A DNA stretch of 64,000 nucleotides from Nocardia sp. NBC_01730 (GTDB taxonomy: Bacteria; Actinomycetota; Actinomycetes; Mycobacteriales; Mycobacteriaceae), in NCBI RefSeq assembly GCF_035920445.1, contig NZ_CP109162.1, positions 5,518,001 to 5,582,000 on the forward strand, read 5' to 3'. The notes under the pieces are model-generated. The model saw nothing but the letters and a program-made list of their open reading frames with translations, was not told the origin of the DNA and did no database searches. Positions 7,530 to 15,678 of the stretch are shown here, one piece after another (position 1 is the first letter of the stretch; the number at the start of each line of letters is the position of its first letter). The translations under genes and the position numbers were made by a program.

Positions 7530-7641
7530 CGAACCCGCATGGTCCGTTGTCGGCTCCGACGGCGAGTTCCGAACCGGCCTCGAGGTTCTCGAGCGTCTCG
7601 CCGAGGCACTTCGCGAGACGCCAGCGGAGGCCACAGCGTGA
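7519..7641 (+). CDS. hypothetical 40-aa protein, third ORF of cassette
   Basis: MASDEPAWSVVGSDGEFRTG followed by LEVLERLAEALRET: a short acidic protein with a probable C-terminal amphipathic helix. Its start lies inside the preceding gene, and its TGA overlaps the GTG of the next gene (GTGA, 7638-7641). The tight packing is the main reason to accept it. Confidence 0.45.
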   Translation: MASDEPAWSVVGSDGEFRTGLEVLERLAEALRETPAEATA

Positions 7642-7949
7642 ACTGGGTAGGCGACCACTGCGAGAAGCGGCCCCCGACACCCATGTCGGAGCAGCGCGCC
7701 TGCGGCATTCTTCACCTGCATGAGACGTGCGAGCCGCCGTGCCCGCGGAAGTTGGCCGCGCTGGAGACCCTGCCGTATGGATCCCCGGTGGATGCGGTGA
7801 ATTGGCGGATTCCGTGGGACCCGGACGGGAGGCGGGGCAAACCGCAGGGCTGGCTCGAGCATGCAGACGGGTCCATCGCGCAGGTGTGCGCAGACGGCAC
7901 GGTCGTTGACGCCGAGCCCACCGAAGACGAGGGCGACGACCCCGCATAA
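7638..7949 (+). CDS. hypothetical cysteine-rich protein, fourth ORF of cassette
   Basis: 103 residues starting at a GTG that overlaps the previous TGA. The N-terminal third has five Cys and two His in close order (DHCEKR, RACGILHLHETCEPPCPRK), which could bind a metal. The rest is Trp/Gly/Asp-rich (VNWRIPWDPDGRRGKPQGW) and ends in an acidic tail. No known family was recognised. It is the last gene before the low-GC island, whose edge is near 8050. Confidence 0.5.
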   Translation: MNWVGDHCEKRPPTPMSEQRACGILHLHETCEPPCPRKLAALETLPYGSPVDAVNWRIPWDPDGRRGKPQGWLEHADGSIAQVCADGTVVDAEPTEDEGDDPA

Positions 7950-8078
7950 AAGCTTCCCAGCAATCAGCCCGCAGCCCGCAGCCCGACATCGTGCGCCGCT
8001 ACTTCCACGCACCGCACGTCCGCTACACGACCCTGGAGGAAACGACATTGTTTCGACTCAATAAATACAACTTTCGTG

Positions 8079-9353
8079 TTAGTTTCGGCTCGACATCTTC
8101 AGCGACTGCTGTGGCGCAGACAATCGTCGGTACGTCGACCAGAGGGCGACGCTGGCCGCAGCGCAAACGATCGCCGCCGTCCGGAGCATTCCGCCTAGAC
8201 CACCGAGCGCATAGGCAATACATATGGGGGCAAGGCCCGAGAATCTGCCGATTACGAGGAAGATCTCCTGATCGAGAAGGTAAGCGTAACGATGCATCCC
8301 CGAGCGTCCCTCTTCGAACTCTATATTCTCGTATTGAATATGATTATAGGTTGCCAACGTGCATGCGAACGCCAGCCCACTGAGGCCCAGATAGCCGATG
8401 GCTCCACATATATCGTAGTCGAGTAAGAGAACGAGTGCAGCCGATACGGATAGTATCGCCGAAATCGAGAATACATGTTTCCGAATATCTTTTTTCACCT
8501 GGCGGCCGATCCAGTACAACACGGCTGCCGAGACTACTGCAATGCCCGCCTGTATGGTACCGAGTGCGCCTTCGTTTCCAACGAGTGTCAGCGTCAGGAC
8601 AACAGGAACGAATAAGGTGATACCCATGCTGACGCCCATCCACAGGGAGACCCAACGGCAGGACCACCATCTCGCCGAAGGCGTTCTTATCCGCAGCGAG
8701 ACTATCGGCTGAATGGGGGTCCGGAGACGCCGCACCGAATATCCGGCGGCACCGAGCACCGTAAATGCCAGAAGACCGATTACCACGTATACCGTATACA
8801 GAGGAAAGAACGCTCTTGATACTACGACGCACCAGCCGATCACAGGCGGAACTATCACAGCGAGTACGACACCTACAATGCCCTCACAGTGCGTGAAGTA
8901 GAACCGATGGGTAGGCGCTACATGTGAGATCACAAGGAATCTCCGACTTGCCCAGAACAGAGTTGAGGATAGGCCGAAACACATCCCCAGAATCGCCAGC
9001 ACAACAATATTGGTGTCACCGATCAAGGTCAATGCAAGAATGCTGAAACCCATGCTGGAGCAGCCGGAGATATACACGAACTCGACATTGTACCGGCCAA
9101 CAAGAAATGCGCCGACATAGAATCCGGCTACCAGACCTAGAAACGATGATGAATCGTATACTACGATCAGGGATAGACCGTTCGAACGCTGCCACAGGTA
9201 CGCATGGGAAAATATTCCCAGTAACGGCTCCGCAATATTGAGCATGATGTAGGAAATTATGAGGGAACGGCCCGCCGAGCCCACACGAGACAAACGGCTG
9301 TGTTCGAAGCGGCCATGCCGTACTGTATCGCTGATCCATTGATGTAGTGACAA
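8079..9353 (-). CDS. MFS-like multi-helix transporter
   Basis: About 424 residues with roughly 12 hydrophobic helices, consistent with a major-facilitator-type exporter, although the usual A-motif is weak. The TTG at 9353 is chosen because AAAGGAAG lies 4-5 nt before it and it leaves a 30-residue N-terminus. An in-frame GTG at 9461 would add 36 Arg-rich residues. It is the last gene of a minus-strand run small ORF-GT2-GT4-HAD-MFS. Its GC content is clearly below the window average. It may export the product of the glycosyltransferases. Confidence 0.7.
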   Translation of the reverse strand: MSLHQWISDTVRHGRFEHSRLSRVGSAGRSLIISYIMLNIAEPLLGIFSHAYLWQRSNGLSLIVVYDSSSFLGLVAGFYVGAFLVGRYNVEFVYISGCSSMGFSILALTLIGDTNIVVLAILGMCFGLSSTLFWASRRFLVISHVAPTHRFYFTHCEGIVGVVLAVIVPPVIGWCVVVSRAFFPLYTVYVVIGLLAFTVLGAAGYSVRRLRTPIQPIVSLRIRTPSARWWSCRWVSLWMGVSMGITLFVPVVLTLTLVGNEGALGTIQAGIAVVSAAVLYWIGRQVKKDIRKHVFSISAILSVSAALVLLLDYDICGAIGYLGLSGLAFACTLATYNHIQYENIEFEEGRSGMHRYAYLLDQEIFLVIGRFSGLAPICIAYALGGLGGMLRTAAIVCAAASVALWSTYRRLSAPQQSLKMSSRN

Positions 9354-9472
9354 GAGACTTCCTTTGCGGCCACGCCGCGGTAACAATGGCCTGACTCGAC
9401 CGGTCCTCGCCGACCGTTGCGGACCGCTGAGCGGAGCAGAATATCGAGGCGCCACCCGCACAGCGACCGGAA

Positions 9473-10225
9473 TCAGGAATCTGCGGTCGGAAACAAATCG
9501 ATATACCTGATGTGCCCCGTCGGATAAAAACGAGGATGAGTTCGAGAACGAAGATCGGCATCGTTACCCACATAGCCGGCGTACATGCCGAGGTCCAGCG
9601 CAGGAAGCACGTCGTTCACACCATCCCCGATCGAAATTGCATGCCCCGGGGCAACACCGAACTCGTGGAGAATTTCCCGGTAGAGTCCGTGCGGATCCGC
9701 AATCTTCGGTAGAACGCGATGATGCCGTTCCCACGGATAGTAACCATCGAAATCCCGGCCCGGATCGAAGCCGATCTTCCTCAAAGTGATCTCGGAGTTG
9801 TAGCGCACGGTGTTGGTGACGACCACCAGTTTGATCCCCCGAGTCCGCCAAGCGGTCAACCTGGCCACCAACTCCGCATCCGGCCGGTAGTAACGAGCCG
9901 GATCCATTGTAGCGAAAACATCGTACAGCGCGGCACGACCCAAGGGAGTTACAACATCGTCCGGAAAAGGTAGATCAGGCAATACATTTCCGACTATTTC
10001 ACGCAAGTCGTCCGCTTCGAATAAATCCTCCGTGCGGCCGCCGACATACGATGCCAAACGTTCCGTGCCCTCGAGGCTGCAGTGCAGACGGCGAGCCAGC
10101 TCCGTCTGGTACAGCGTCTGATAGTACCGCTCGAACGACGCTGTCGGGTGGGCGAGCGTATCATCCACGTCGAGAATTGCAAGTTGTATGCCGGATACGA
10201 CGATGTGAGACGGAAACTCATGCAT
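9473..10225 (-). CDS. HAD-superfamily hydrolase (probable phosphatase)
   Basis: 250 residues with all four HAD motifs: I LAILDVDDTL (about 15-24), II VVVTNT, III the Lys in RVLPKIADP, and IV GDGVNDVLPALD. The cap region between motifs I and II is helical, as in subclass I phosphatases. It lies between a GT4 glycosyltransferase gene (upstream, 73 bp) and the MFS gene on the same strand. Dephosphorylation of a sugar-phosphate intermediate in the island's pathway is a plausible role, but the substrate is unknown. Confidence 0.8.
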   Translation of the reverse strand: MHEFPSHIVVSGIQLAILDVDDTLAHPTASFERYYQTLYQTELARRLHCSLEGTERLASYVGGRTEDLFEADDLREIVGNVLPDLPFPDDVVTPLGRAALYDVFATMDPARYYRPDAELVARLTAWRTRGIKLVVVTNTVRYNSEITLRKIGFDPGRDFDGYYPWERHHRVLPKIADPHGLYREILHEFGVAPGHAISIGDGVNDVLPALDLGMYAGYVGNDADLRSRTHPRFYPTGHIRYIDLFPTADS

Positions 10226-10298
10226 TGTCGGAACACCTGTGCGTGGAACATCGAATGATGCGGTACGAGGCGCGGAGAATTTGGGATGATGTCACGGG

Positions 10299-11588
10299 CT
10301 AACCTCCTGCCGGTGGTGCTGAACCAGCCTCGCGAAGCTGTCCAAGTAATACATCCACCGCCCTCGACCACGTCAACTTTCTTGCATAGGCTATTGCCTG
10401 CCGTGCGAGCCGGTCGCGCACGGTGTCGTCGCATAGTACGTGTTTCATCGCGTTGGCGACATCATCCACGTCTTCCGGATCCACGATGACGACTGCCTGC
10501 ATTCGAGCGCCATCGCGTGCAGCTCCGGTATGACAACTCGCCACCACGGATGTCCCGCATGCCAGCGCTTCGCTTACCGTCATGTTCCAGTGACCGAACC
10601 ATTCCGGCACGACGAGGACGTCGACCGACCTGTAGACCGCAGGCATAGCCTCATGGGGGATGCCTGACCTGATCCGTACATGATCGCCGACGCACAGCAT
10701 AGCCGCTAGTGATTCCAGTCCACGGCGATAAGCATGGTCCTCTCCATTGGAGCCTCCCCCGAGGATCAGCAAATATGCGGACGGGCAATCCTTCCGAATT
10801 CGAGCGAATGCGCGCAGAGCTGTTTCATGATTCTTCGTAGAATCCATACGACCCGACGAAAGAATGACTTGCGCATGGGCCGGAACAGAAAAATCGTTCC
10901 GGAATTGTTCGAGTTCATCCGGTGCACGGCGCGGATGGAAAAGCTGATGATCAACACCCGGAGGACAAACGGTGATCGAAGGCAAGGGAAGATCGGTCTC
11001 CTTCGCAAGGAGATCCCGAGCAAAGTTTGTCGCCACGACAACCCCGCCTGAGCAACCAGCACGGGTATAGTGTTGCGCTTCCAACAACAGTCTCCGTCGC
11101 AGCTGGTTTACCAATGGCGGAGAACTCCTGACCGACATGGCACGGATCTTCTCGATGCCGAGAGAATGCACCGTGGCGGCCAGCCTGACCTGCATCGGTA
11201 CCCCGGCGCTCTGCAGTCTGCGTTCGATCCGAGCGGCAACAAGTGCACCATCCAGGCTGTGGCCGTGCAGAATGACACCATCGGCGCTGCCGATGTGAGC
11301 CGCGACCGCGCCACGAACGTGTGGCCACGCTTGCATCGCGCAATAGTCGGCGTGATCCCACAGCAACTCTTTCGGAAGTACTTCGTACGGTTGCTGTTCA
11401 CGATCCGGGACGGTCGGAACCGAAATTACCGGGTAGGGCGCCGGCCCCCATTCCGGCATCGGCCGGCCCGTGATACACAGTGTCGAAACACCTCGTTCGA
11501 CGAGTTCCCGCGACAGCATATCGGCATATTTTGGCTGACCACCCCAGATCTCCTGCAGATGAAAATTGACGACTAACGGTACGCCCAT
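10299..11588 (-). CDS. glycosyltransferase family 4 (GT-B fold)
   Basis: 429 residues. The N-terminal half begins with the acceptor-side motif VVNFHLQEIWGGQPKYADML. The C-terminal half has the GT4 donor-binding pattern: SSGRMDSTKNHETALRAF (about 240-257), then VVPEWFGHWNMTVSEALACG with the EX7E-type glutamates. It transfers a sugar from a nucleotide donor; donor and acceptor are unknown. It starts 18 bp downstream of the GT2-like gene and is probably co-transcribed with it. Confidence 0.85.
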   Translation of the reverse strand: MGVPLVVNFHLQEIWGGQPKYADMLSRELVERGVSTLCITGRPMPEWGPAPYPVISVPTVPDREQQPYEVLPKELLWDHADYCAMQAWPHVRGAVAAHIGSADGVILHGHSLDGALVAARIERRLQSAGVPMQVRLAATVHSLGIEKIRAMSVRSSPPLVNQLRRRLLLEAQHYTRAGCSGGVVVATNFARDLLAKETDLPLPSITVCPPGVDHQLFHPRRAPDELEQFRNDFSVPAHAQVILSSGRMDSTKNHETALRAFARIRKDCPSAYLLILGGGSNGEDHAYRRGLESLAAMLCVGDHVRIRSGIPHEAMPAVYRSVDVLVVPEWFGHWNMTVSEALACGTSVVASCHTGAARDGARMQAVVIVDPEDVDDVANAMKHVLCDDTVRDRLARQAIAYARKLTWSRAVDVLLGQLREAGSAPPAGG

Positions 11589-11606
11589 GGAGAGATCCCA
11601 ATGATG

Positions 11607-12509
11607 TCAAGCTGTAGTTGGCTGAAGAATTCTGTCGGCAGGGCATGCGAAGGGGTCGCGGCACATACTCTGTGACGCAATGGGTTCGATATACTCCTCG
11701 AGGAGAGGGAGGCGTGCCATGATCGCATGTGATTCCGGATGACTGGCGCGGAGCGCCTCGGCGCTGTCGGGAAATTTGTCGAGCCACTTCTCGAATGCGA
11801 TTCGAGTACTGTCAGCCGCCGGTGAATTCGAGTCATCGACCCACCAGGGAGCCGTTCTCCTCCACTCCTTGTCGGCAGTGTTGCTCTGCACATGGAGCAC
11901 GGTCGCGGTCAGATCCTGCTGGTCGTCCTCCCAATGGCGGGGGCACTCATAGCACTTCCACTTGAAGTACTGAAATCCTTCGGTATTGAGATTGAGCCAC
12001 GATTCGTGATTGCGTATCTTGGTGTCGAAGAACAGCGTGCTGAAGTTGGTCGTCCGGGCTTTGTCGTACTTCGACTCCAGTTCTCTCAGGAATTCGTACG
12101 ATGCCACGAGATCGGAGTCCCATTTCATGGTGTACCGATATTTTGATTTCGACAACGACCAATTATAATACCAAATCGACGAGTGAATCGAATCCACCGG
12201 AGTGCAGTAGTTTTCCAAGCCCGGTTTGGCCGATTGAAAGGGATACTCGAAAAGATTGATCGGCCGACCACTGTCTCTACGAATCCGGGAACGTTTCTCG
12301 GTGTCGTCGGTGCACAGATTCATGACGACGTTGATCTCATAGGGGATCCGGAGGTCGCTCAGCGAATCCATCGCCTCGCCTATCAGGTGCCCTTCGTTTC
12401 GGGTCCTGATCATGACAGAAATACCGTCGGGCCGGTCGGTGTCGAACCATGTTCGATCGATATGATATTCCGGATCTACGTCTTCCTGTGGGCGCAACAT
12501 TGTAGTCAT
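11607..12509 (-). CDS. family 2-like glycosyltransferase (GT-A fold)
   Basis: 300 residues. ISVMIRTRNEGHLIGEAMDS (about 30-49) is the GT-A nucleotide-binding start, and MKWDSDL (about 130) supplies the DXD-like metal site. The C-terminal half is Trp- and acid-rich and does not match a well-known GT2 subfamily. The ATG at 12509 overlaps the stop of the preceding 73-aa ORF (12506-12509). Low GC and rarer codons set it apart from the flanking core genes. Confidence 0.72.
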   Translation of the reverse strand: MTTMLRPQEDVDPEYHIDRTWFDTDRPDGISVMIRTRNEGHLIGEAMDSLSDLRIPYEINVVMNLCTDDTEKRSRIRRDSGRPINLFEYPFQSAKPGLENYCTPVDSIHSSIWYYNWSLSKSKYRYTMKWDSDLVASYEFLRELESKYDKARTTNFSTLFFDTKIRNHESWLNLNTEGFQYFKWKCYECPRHWEDDQQDLTATVLHVQSNTADKEWRRTAPWWVDDSNSPAADSTRIAFEKWLDKFPDSAEALRASHPESHAIMARLPLLEEYIEPIASQSMCRDPFACPADRILQPTTA

Positions 12510-12727
12510 GCCATTTCCTCATCTCGAGCATTCAAAACTTTCGGCCATCGTAGCACCTCATACCACTCTTTCCCATCCACGATAAGCCCATAGTTTCCGT
12601 ATCGGTTCGGGTCGGTGGGTGTCACCTTCTCGGACTCCCCTACCAAAGCATCGAGAACCACTCCTGGGTCGAACAAACTCTTGTCCGGTCCGGCATCTTT
12701 GCCACCAGTAAAGTGCGTATCACGCAC
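12506..12727 (-). CDS. hypothetical 73-aa protein at the head of the saccharide island
   Basis: Starts at GTG 12727 (VRDTHFTGGKDAGPDKS). It is acidic, with the C-terminal segment NYGLIVDGKEWYEVLRW. The stop-start overlap with the GT2-like gene suggests real translation. The frame stays open upstream without a better start, so it could also be the 3' end of a truncated gene. No family was recognised. The 224 bp between it and the SRPBCC pseudogene contain no gene I can support. Confidence 0.4.
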   Translation of the reverse strand: MRDTHFTGGKDAGPDKSLFDPGVVLDALVGESEKVTPTDPNRYGNYGLIVDGKEWYEVLRWPKVLNARDEEMA

Positions 12728-12951
12728 ATGTTTCTCGCTCTCATCGGTAAAAGAAGATTCCGGAACCCGGGTTGACCCACCGGCACATTCCCCCGGCCCG
12801 GATCTTTCCGACCTGGGAACTCGGGGAACCGATCGCTACCCGCGAACTCCACAGGGGCGACGAACTGGTGGTCATTGCGTTCGGAATCCGGAGCCGCGGT
12901 TCGGCGCAGAAGTGGTCGAACCGTGGGCGGCACAAGCTCCGGGGTAGCGCA

Positions 12952-13258
12952 TCAGCGTGTCTCGAGTAGTCGTCGGAGGGCTTCGAGGTTGGCTGCAGCC
13001 GGGAACGGGCCCAACTGGCCACGGATCTGCAACCGTTGCGTGGGCTGGAACTCGGCGACCTCGAACGCTTCCACAGCTGGTTCGGGAATCGATCGGGTCT
13101 GCCGGTAGGTCGAACCCACCCCCGACCGGTCCTGCGGAGGTTCTGCGGGTCTCGGTGATGGCGTAGTTCCAGCGCGGAACGTTCTCGAAATGCGCAAGGT
13201 ACGCGAAGACGTCGGCGATCGGGCGGTCGACGGTCAGCGTGTTCTCGAAGGTTGCCAT
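12952..13258 (-). pseudogene. SRPBCC (START-like) family protein, frameshifted and internally deleted
   Basis: The first frame from ATG 13258 reads MATFENTLTVDRPIADVFAY to TSAGPVG, the canonical start of actinobacterial SRPBCC ligand-binding proteins. The continuation GVGSTYRQTRSIPEPAVEAF lies in the next frame. A run of five C at 13119-13123 is one base too long and accounts for the shift. After GQLGPFPA the sequence jumps to AANLEALRRLLETR, so roughly 45-50 residues of the usual fold are missing. Both lesions argue for a decayed gene rather than a sequencing slip alone. Confidence 0.8.
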
Positions 13259-13326
13259 GCCGTCCTGAAGCGTGCGGAGGCGGCACATATTCCGGTGGCG
13301 ATCATGTTCATTGACGTGATCCAGAT

Positions 13327-13362
13327 CATACATTACACGACATATATGTCGTGTAATGTATG
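13327..13362. promoter_or_regulatory. 36-bp perfect palindrome at the alpha/beta hydrolase start
   Basis: The left arm CATACATTACACGACATA (13327-13344) is the exact reverse complement of the right arm (13345-13362). It ends four bases before the hydrolase ATG. A TTGACG -35-like element sits just upstream at 13311. The palindrome therefore covers the expected -10 region and ribosome site, which fits tight repression by a dimeric or tetrameric regulator. It could also form a hairpin in the 5' end of the mRNA. Confidence 0.7.
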
Positions 13363-13366
13363 TGTC

Positions 13367-14128
13367 ATGACGAACGCATCGAAGAGCCCCACCCTTGTTT
13401 TCATCCCCTGCATGTCCGGTGCTCCGTGGGACATCAGCAGGTTCGACTCACTGAGCGAGCGTCCCGCTCGTCTACTGACGTTGCCAGAGGCCGTCGACGA
13501 CATGGAGGTCTATGCCAACTTCGTCGCTGACGCGGTCGCCGACCTCGACGACTACGTTCTGATCGGAGACTCCTTCGGCGCTCAGATAGGGCTGGCGTCA
13601 GCGGTTCGGCAGCCGAATGGTTTGCGCGGGTTGGTGATGTCGGGGGGATTCGCGGCCAACCCGGTCACCTCCCCGTTCTGGAACACCGCGATGCGAACCA
13701 TGGGCAAGATGCGCGGTGGCGCCTACCAGCACATCGTCCTGCGCGCTCACGCGCACCGCCTGGCCTCCCCGTTCGATGGTGAGGGCCAGGTTCCCTGGAA
13801 CAAGGCCGAAAGCCGCCGCGTGTTCCGGGAGAACACCCCTGCGGAGTCCTATGGTGCCCGCATCACCGCGGCCCTGTCGGCTTACTACGTCGACAAACTC
13901 GACCAGGTCACGGTCCCGACCCTGATCCTGACCCCCGAACACGACGTCATCGTCGGTGAGGCCCCCGCCAAAGTGATGCTCGATGGGATTCCTGATGCGA
14001 CCGAGGTCGTGCTGGCACGGACCGGTCACATGTTCCGCTTCTCCCACCCCGGCACCTACTCCGTCGCTGTGGCGAGATTCCTGACCGAGCGTGTCGATCA
14101 CCAAGAGGCCGTCCACGCAGGACGCTGA
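13367..14128 (+). CDS. alpha/beta hydrolase
   Basis: 253 residues, cytoplasmic. The nucleophile elbow is GDSFGAQ (Ser69). The acid is probably Asp in LTPEHDVI (about 197), and the base is the His in RTGHMFRF near residue 223. ATG 13367 is chosen because it directly follows the palindromic operator; no good Shine-Dalgarno sequence is visible, so translation may be leaderless. The substrate is unknown. After the stop, 14129-14406 holds no supportable gene, only a short open remnant. Confidence 0.8.
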   Translation: MTNASKSPTLVFIPCMSGAPWDISRFDSLSERPARLLTLPEAVDDMEVYANFVADAVADLDDYVLIGDSFGAQIGLASAVRQPNGLRGLVMSGGFAANPVTSPFWNTAMRTMGKMRGGAYQHIVLRAHAHRLASPFDGEGQVPWNKAESRRVFRENTPAESYGARITAALSAYYVDKLDQVTVPTLILTPEHDVIVGEAPAKVMLDGIPDATEVVLARTGHMFRFSHPGTYSVAVARFLTERVDHQEAVHAGR

Positions 14129-14406
14129 AGAATTCCGACGCCTCGTCCTGGCGGCTCAGCGCGAGCGGTCCCGGCTCGGCCAGGACCCCCCGGCGTCACC
14201 ACCGCAGGGCGAGGTACTGCGAGTCCTGCAAGACCCATCGCCCTGATCGGTTTCAGCGCCTGCGTGAGTCAGCGGTGACCGCGGCGCGGATCGCTGCCGC
14301 CGCGATTCGGTGAACACCCCGCTGAGACACCGGGCCCACCAGGGATACAGTGGTCGAGCTGATGTATGAGAGAAGATCGCCCGAGCAGGATTGACTCGAG
14401 GCTCGG

Positions 14407-15132
14407 TCACAGAGGCGAGTCAGCGGCCAGCGAGATCACGGCACTGAGCCCGGCGGCGGCCTCGAGCAGGGCGTGGGAGCGAGCCGCGATACTCGTGTCC
14501 CGCGCCGCCAGCGCGGCCGCGACGTCTTCGGATCGGTGTCCGCGCGGCAGGTTCGGCATCAGGGCCCGGAGCATGTCGATGCGGTATCCGGCGCTGCGTA
14601 GTTGGTGGACGATCCGAGCATCCCGAACTTGGGCCGGCGAGTACCGACGCGTTCCTCGAGGGGAGACGCGGTCAGGAACGACAAGCCCCTCGGCGTCCCA
14701 GTGCCGCAAGGCCGAGGGGCGCACTCCCAGTGCGGCCGCGACTTCGGACACGCTCATCGAGTCCGATGCGCGTACGTCCTCGATCGGCTCAGCGGAGATC
14801 GCCTCGGCCGCTGCCTTGGCGAGCTCGAGGTCCGTACGCTCGCGGTCGAGCCGGGCGTGTGCCGCGTCGAGGAGGGCAAGCACTTGCGAGGTCGGGCCCT
14901 GGTGTACAGCACGAATAATCCGCTTGGCCTCGACCGGACCGACACCGGACGCCAGCGCTCGGTAAGCCAGCGCGGAACACAGGTGAATCTCGCCGTACCT
15001 GCGGTAGCCCGCGGCTGTCCGCATCGCGGTCGGCAGCACCCCGTCGCGCTCGAGATTGCGTACCTGTTGCACCGAGTATCCGGCACGTCGCGCGATGTCG
15101 ACCGTGCGTATGAGCGAGTTGAGGGTTGACAC
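14407..15132 (-). CDS. MerR-family regulator with two MerR DNA-binding domains
   Basis: 241 residues. The first winged helix (about 8-76) has RTVDIARRAGYSVQQVRNLE and GYRRYGE. The second (about 132-200) has MSVSEVAAALGVRPSALRHW and GTRRYSPAQV. A helical linker (80-125) joins them. GTG 15132 directly follows AGGAAGGGCAGG. No cysteine-rich metal site is seen. It is divergent from the DUF6194 gene across 63 bp, which it may regulate. The tandem MerR layout in one chain is uncommon. Confidence 0.8.
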   Translation of the reverse strand: MSTLNSLIRTVDIARRAGYSVQQVRNLERDGVLPTAMRTAAGYRRYGEIHLCSALAYRALASGVGPVEAKRIIRAVHQGPTSQVLALLDAAHARLDRERTDLELAKAAAEAISAEPIEDVRASDSMSVSEVAAALGVRPSALRHWDAEGLVVPDRVSPRGTRRYSPAQVRDARIVHQLRSAGYRIDMLRALMPNLPRGHRSEDVAAALAARDTSIAARSHALLEAAAGLSAVISLAADSPL

Positions 15133-15195
15133 CCTGCCCTTCCTGGCAATGTGGCTCGAAGTCTCCACAAGCACCTTAATGAAACGCTGGAGAAC

Positions 15196-15678
15196 ATGAC
15201 TATCGACGAGATCATCCGCTTCATAACGAACCTCGATGGAGTCCTGGCTCTCAAGCCTGGACCCGGCGACGGATCACCCGAGATCAGCTGGGGCGATACG
15301 TTCTTCTACTACTCACCGAATGGTGTCGCGCCGAAAGCGACTCAGCCCTTCGCGACGATCGTGACGAAGAATTACCCGGGCGACGAGAAGTCGCGCCTGG
15401 ACCGCCCGGATGCGTTCAGGGTCAACTTCGCCGCCGGGAAGGAATCCTTCATCCAATGGACGGGCCACGCGCCGCGCGAAACAGCCATCGACATCGACCC
15501 CAGCGTGACCGATGCCGTGATCGCACACCCCGTCTACGGTTCCGTCGGCTGGCTGGCAGTGGTGAATCCGGGCCGGCGGGCCGATAAGGCAACCCTCGAA
15601 CTGCTCCACAAGGCCTATGACCTCGCACGCTCGCGCTATGAGCGACGTGCGGGGGGCGACGAGCAGCTGACGCGTTAG
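15196..15678 (+). CDS. DUF6194 family protein
   Basis: 160 residues: MTIDEIIRFITNLDGVLALK, GDGSPEISWGDTFFYYSP, FATIVTKNYPGDEKSRLDRP, and HPVYGSVGWLAVVNPG near the C-terminus. The pattern matches a small actinobacterial family of unknown function with a YjbR-like alpha/beta fold. ATG 15196 follows GGAG. The stop overlaps that of the convergent serine hydrolase (TTAG, 15675-15678). Confidence 0.8.
   Translation: MTIDEIIRFITNLDGVLALKPGPGDGSPEISWGDTFFYYSPNGVAPKATQPFATIVTKNYPGDEKSRLDRPDAFRVNFAAGKESFIQWTGHAPRETAIDIDPSVTDAVIAHPVYGSVGWLAVVNPGRRADKATLELLHKAYDLARSRYERRAGGDEQLTR

Noticed and set aside
7991..8383. Plus-strand frame overlapping the 3' end of the MFS gene
   Set aside because: Most of it is antisense to the transporter. 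Only the first 90 bp are free, and they show no known domain.
12772..12969. 65-codon plus-strand frame between the island and the SRPBCC pseudogene
   Set aside because: Parts look protein-like (IATRELHRGDELVVIAFG), but it has no ribosome site and overlaps the pseudogene end.
14129..14250. Short open stretch after the alpha/beta hydrolase (EEFRRLVLAAQRERSRLGQD and on)
   Set aside because: Looks like a coding remnant, perhaps of a regulator, but has no start, no ribosome site and only about 40 codons. Too weak to call.
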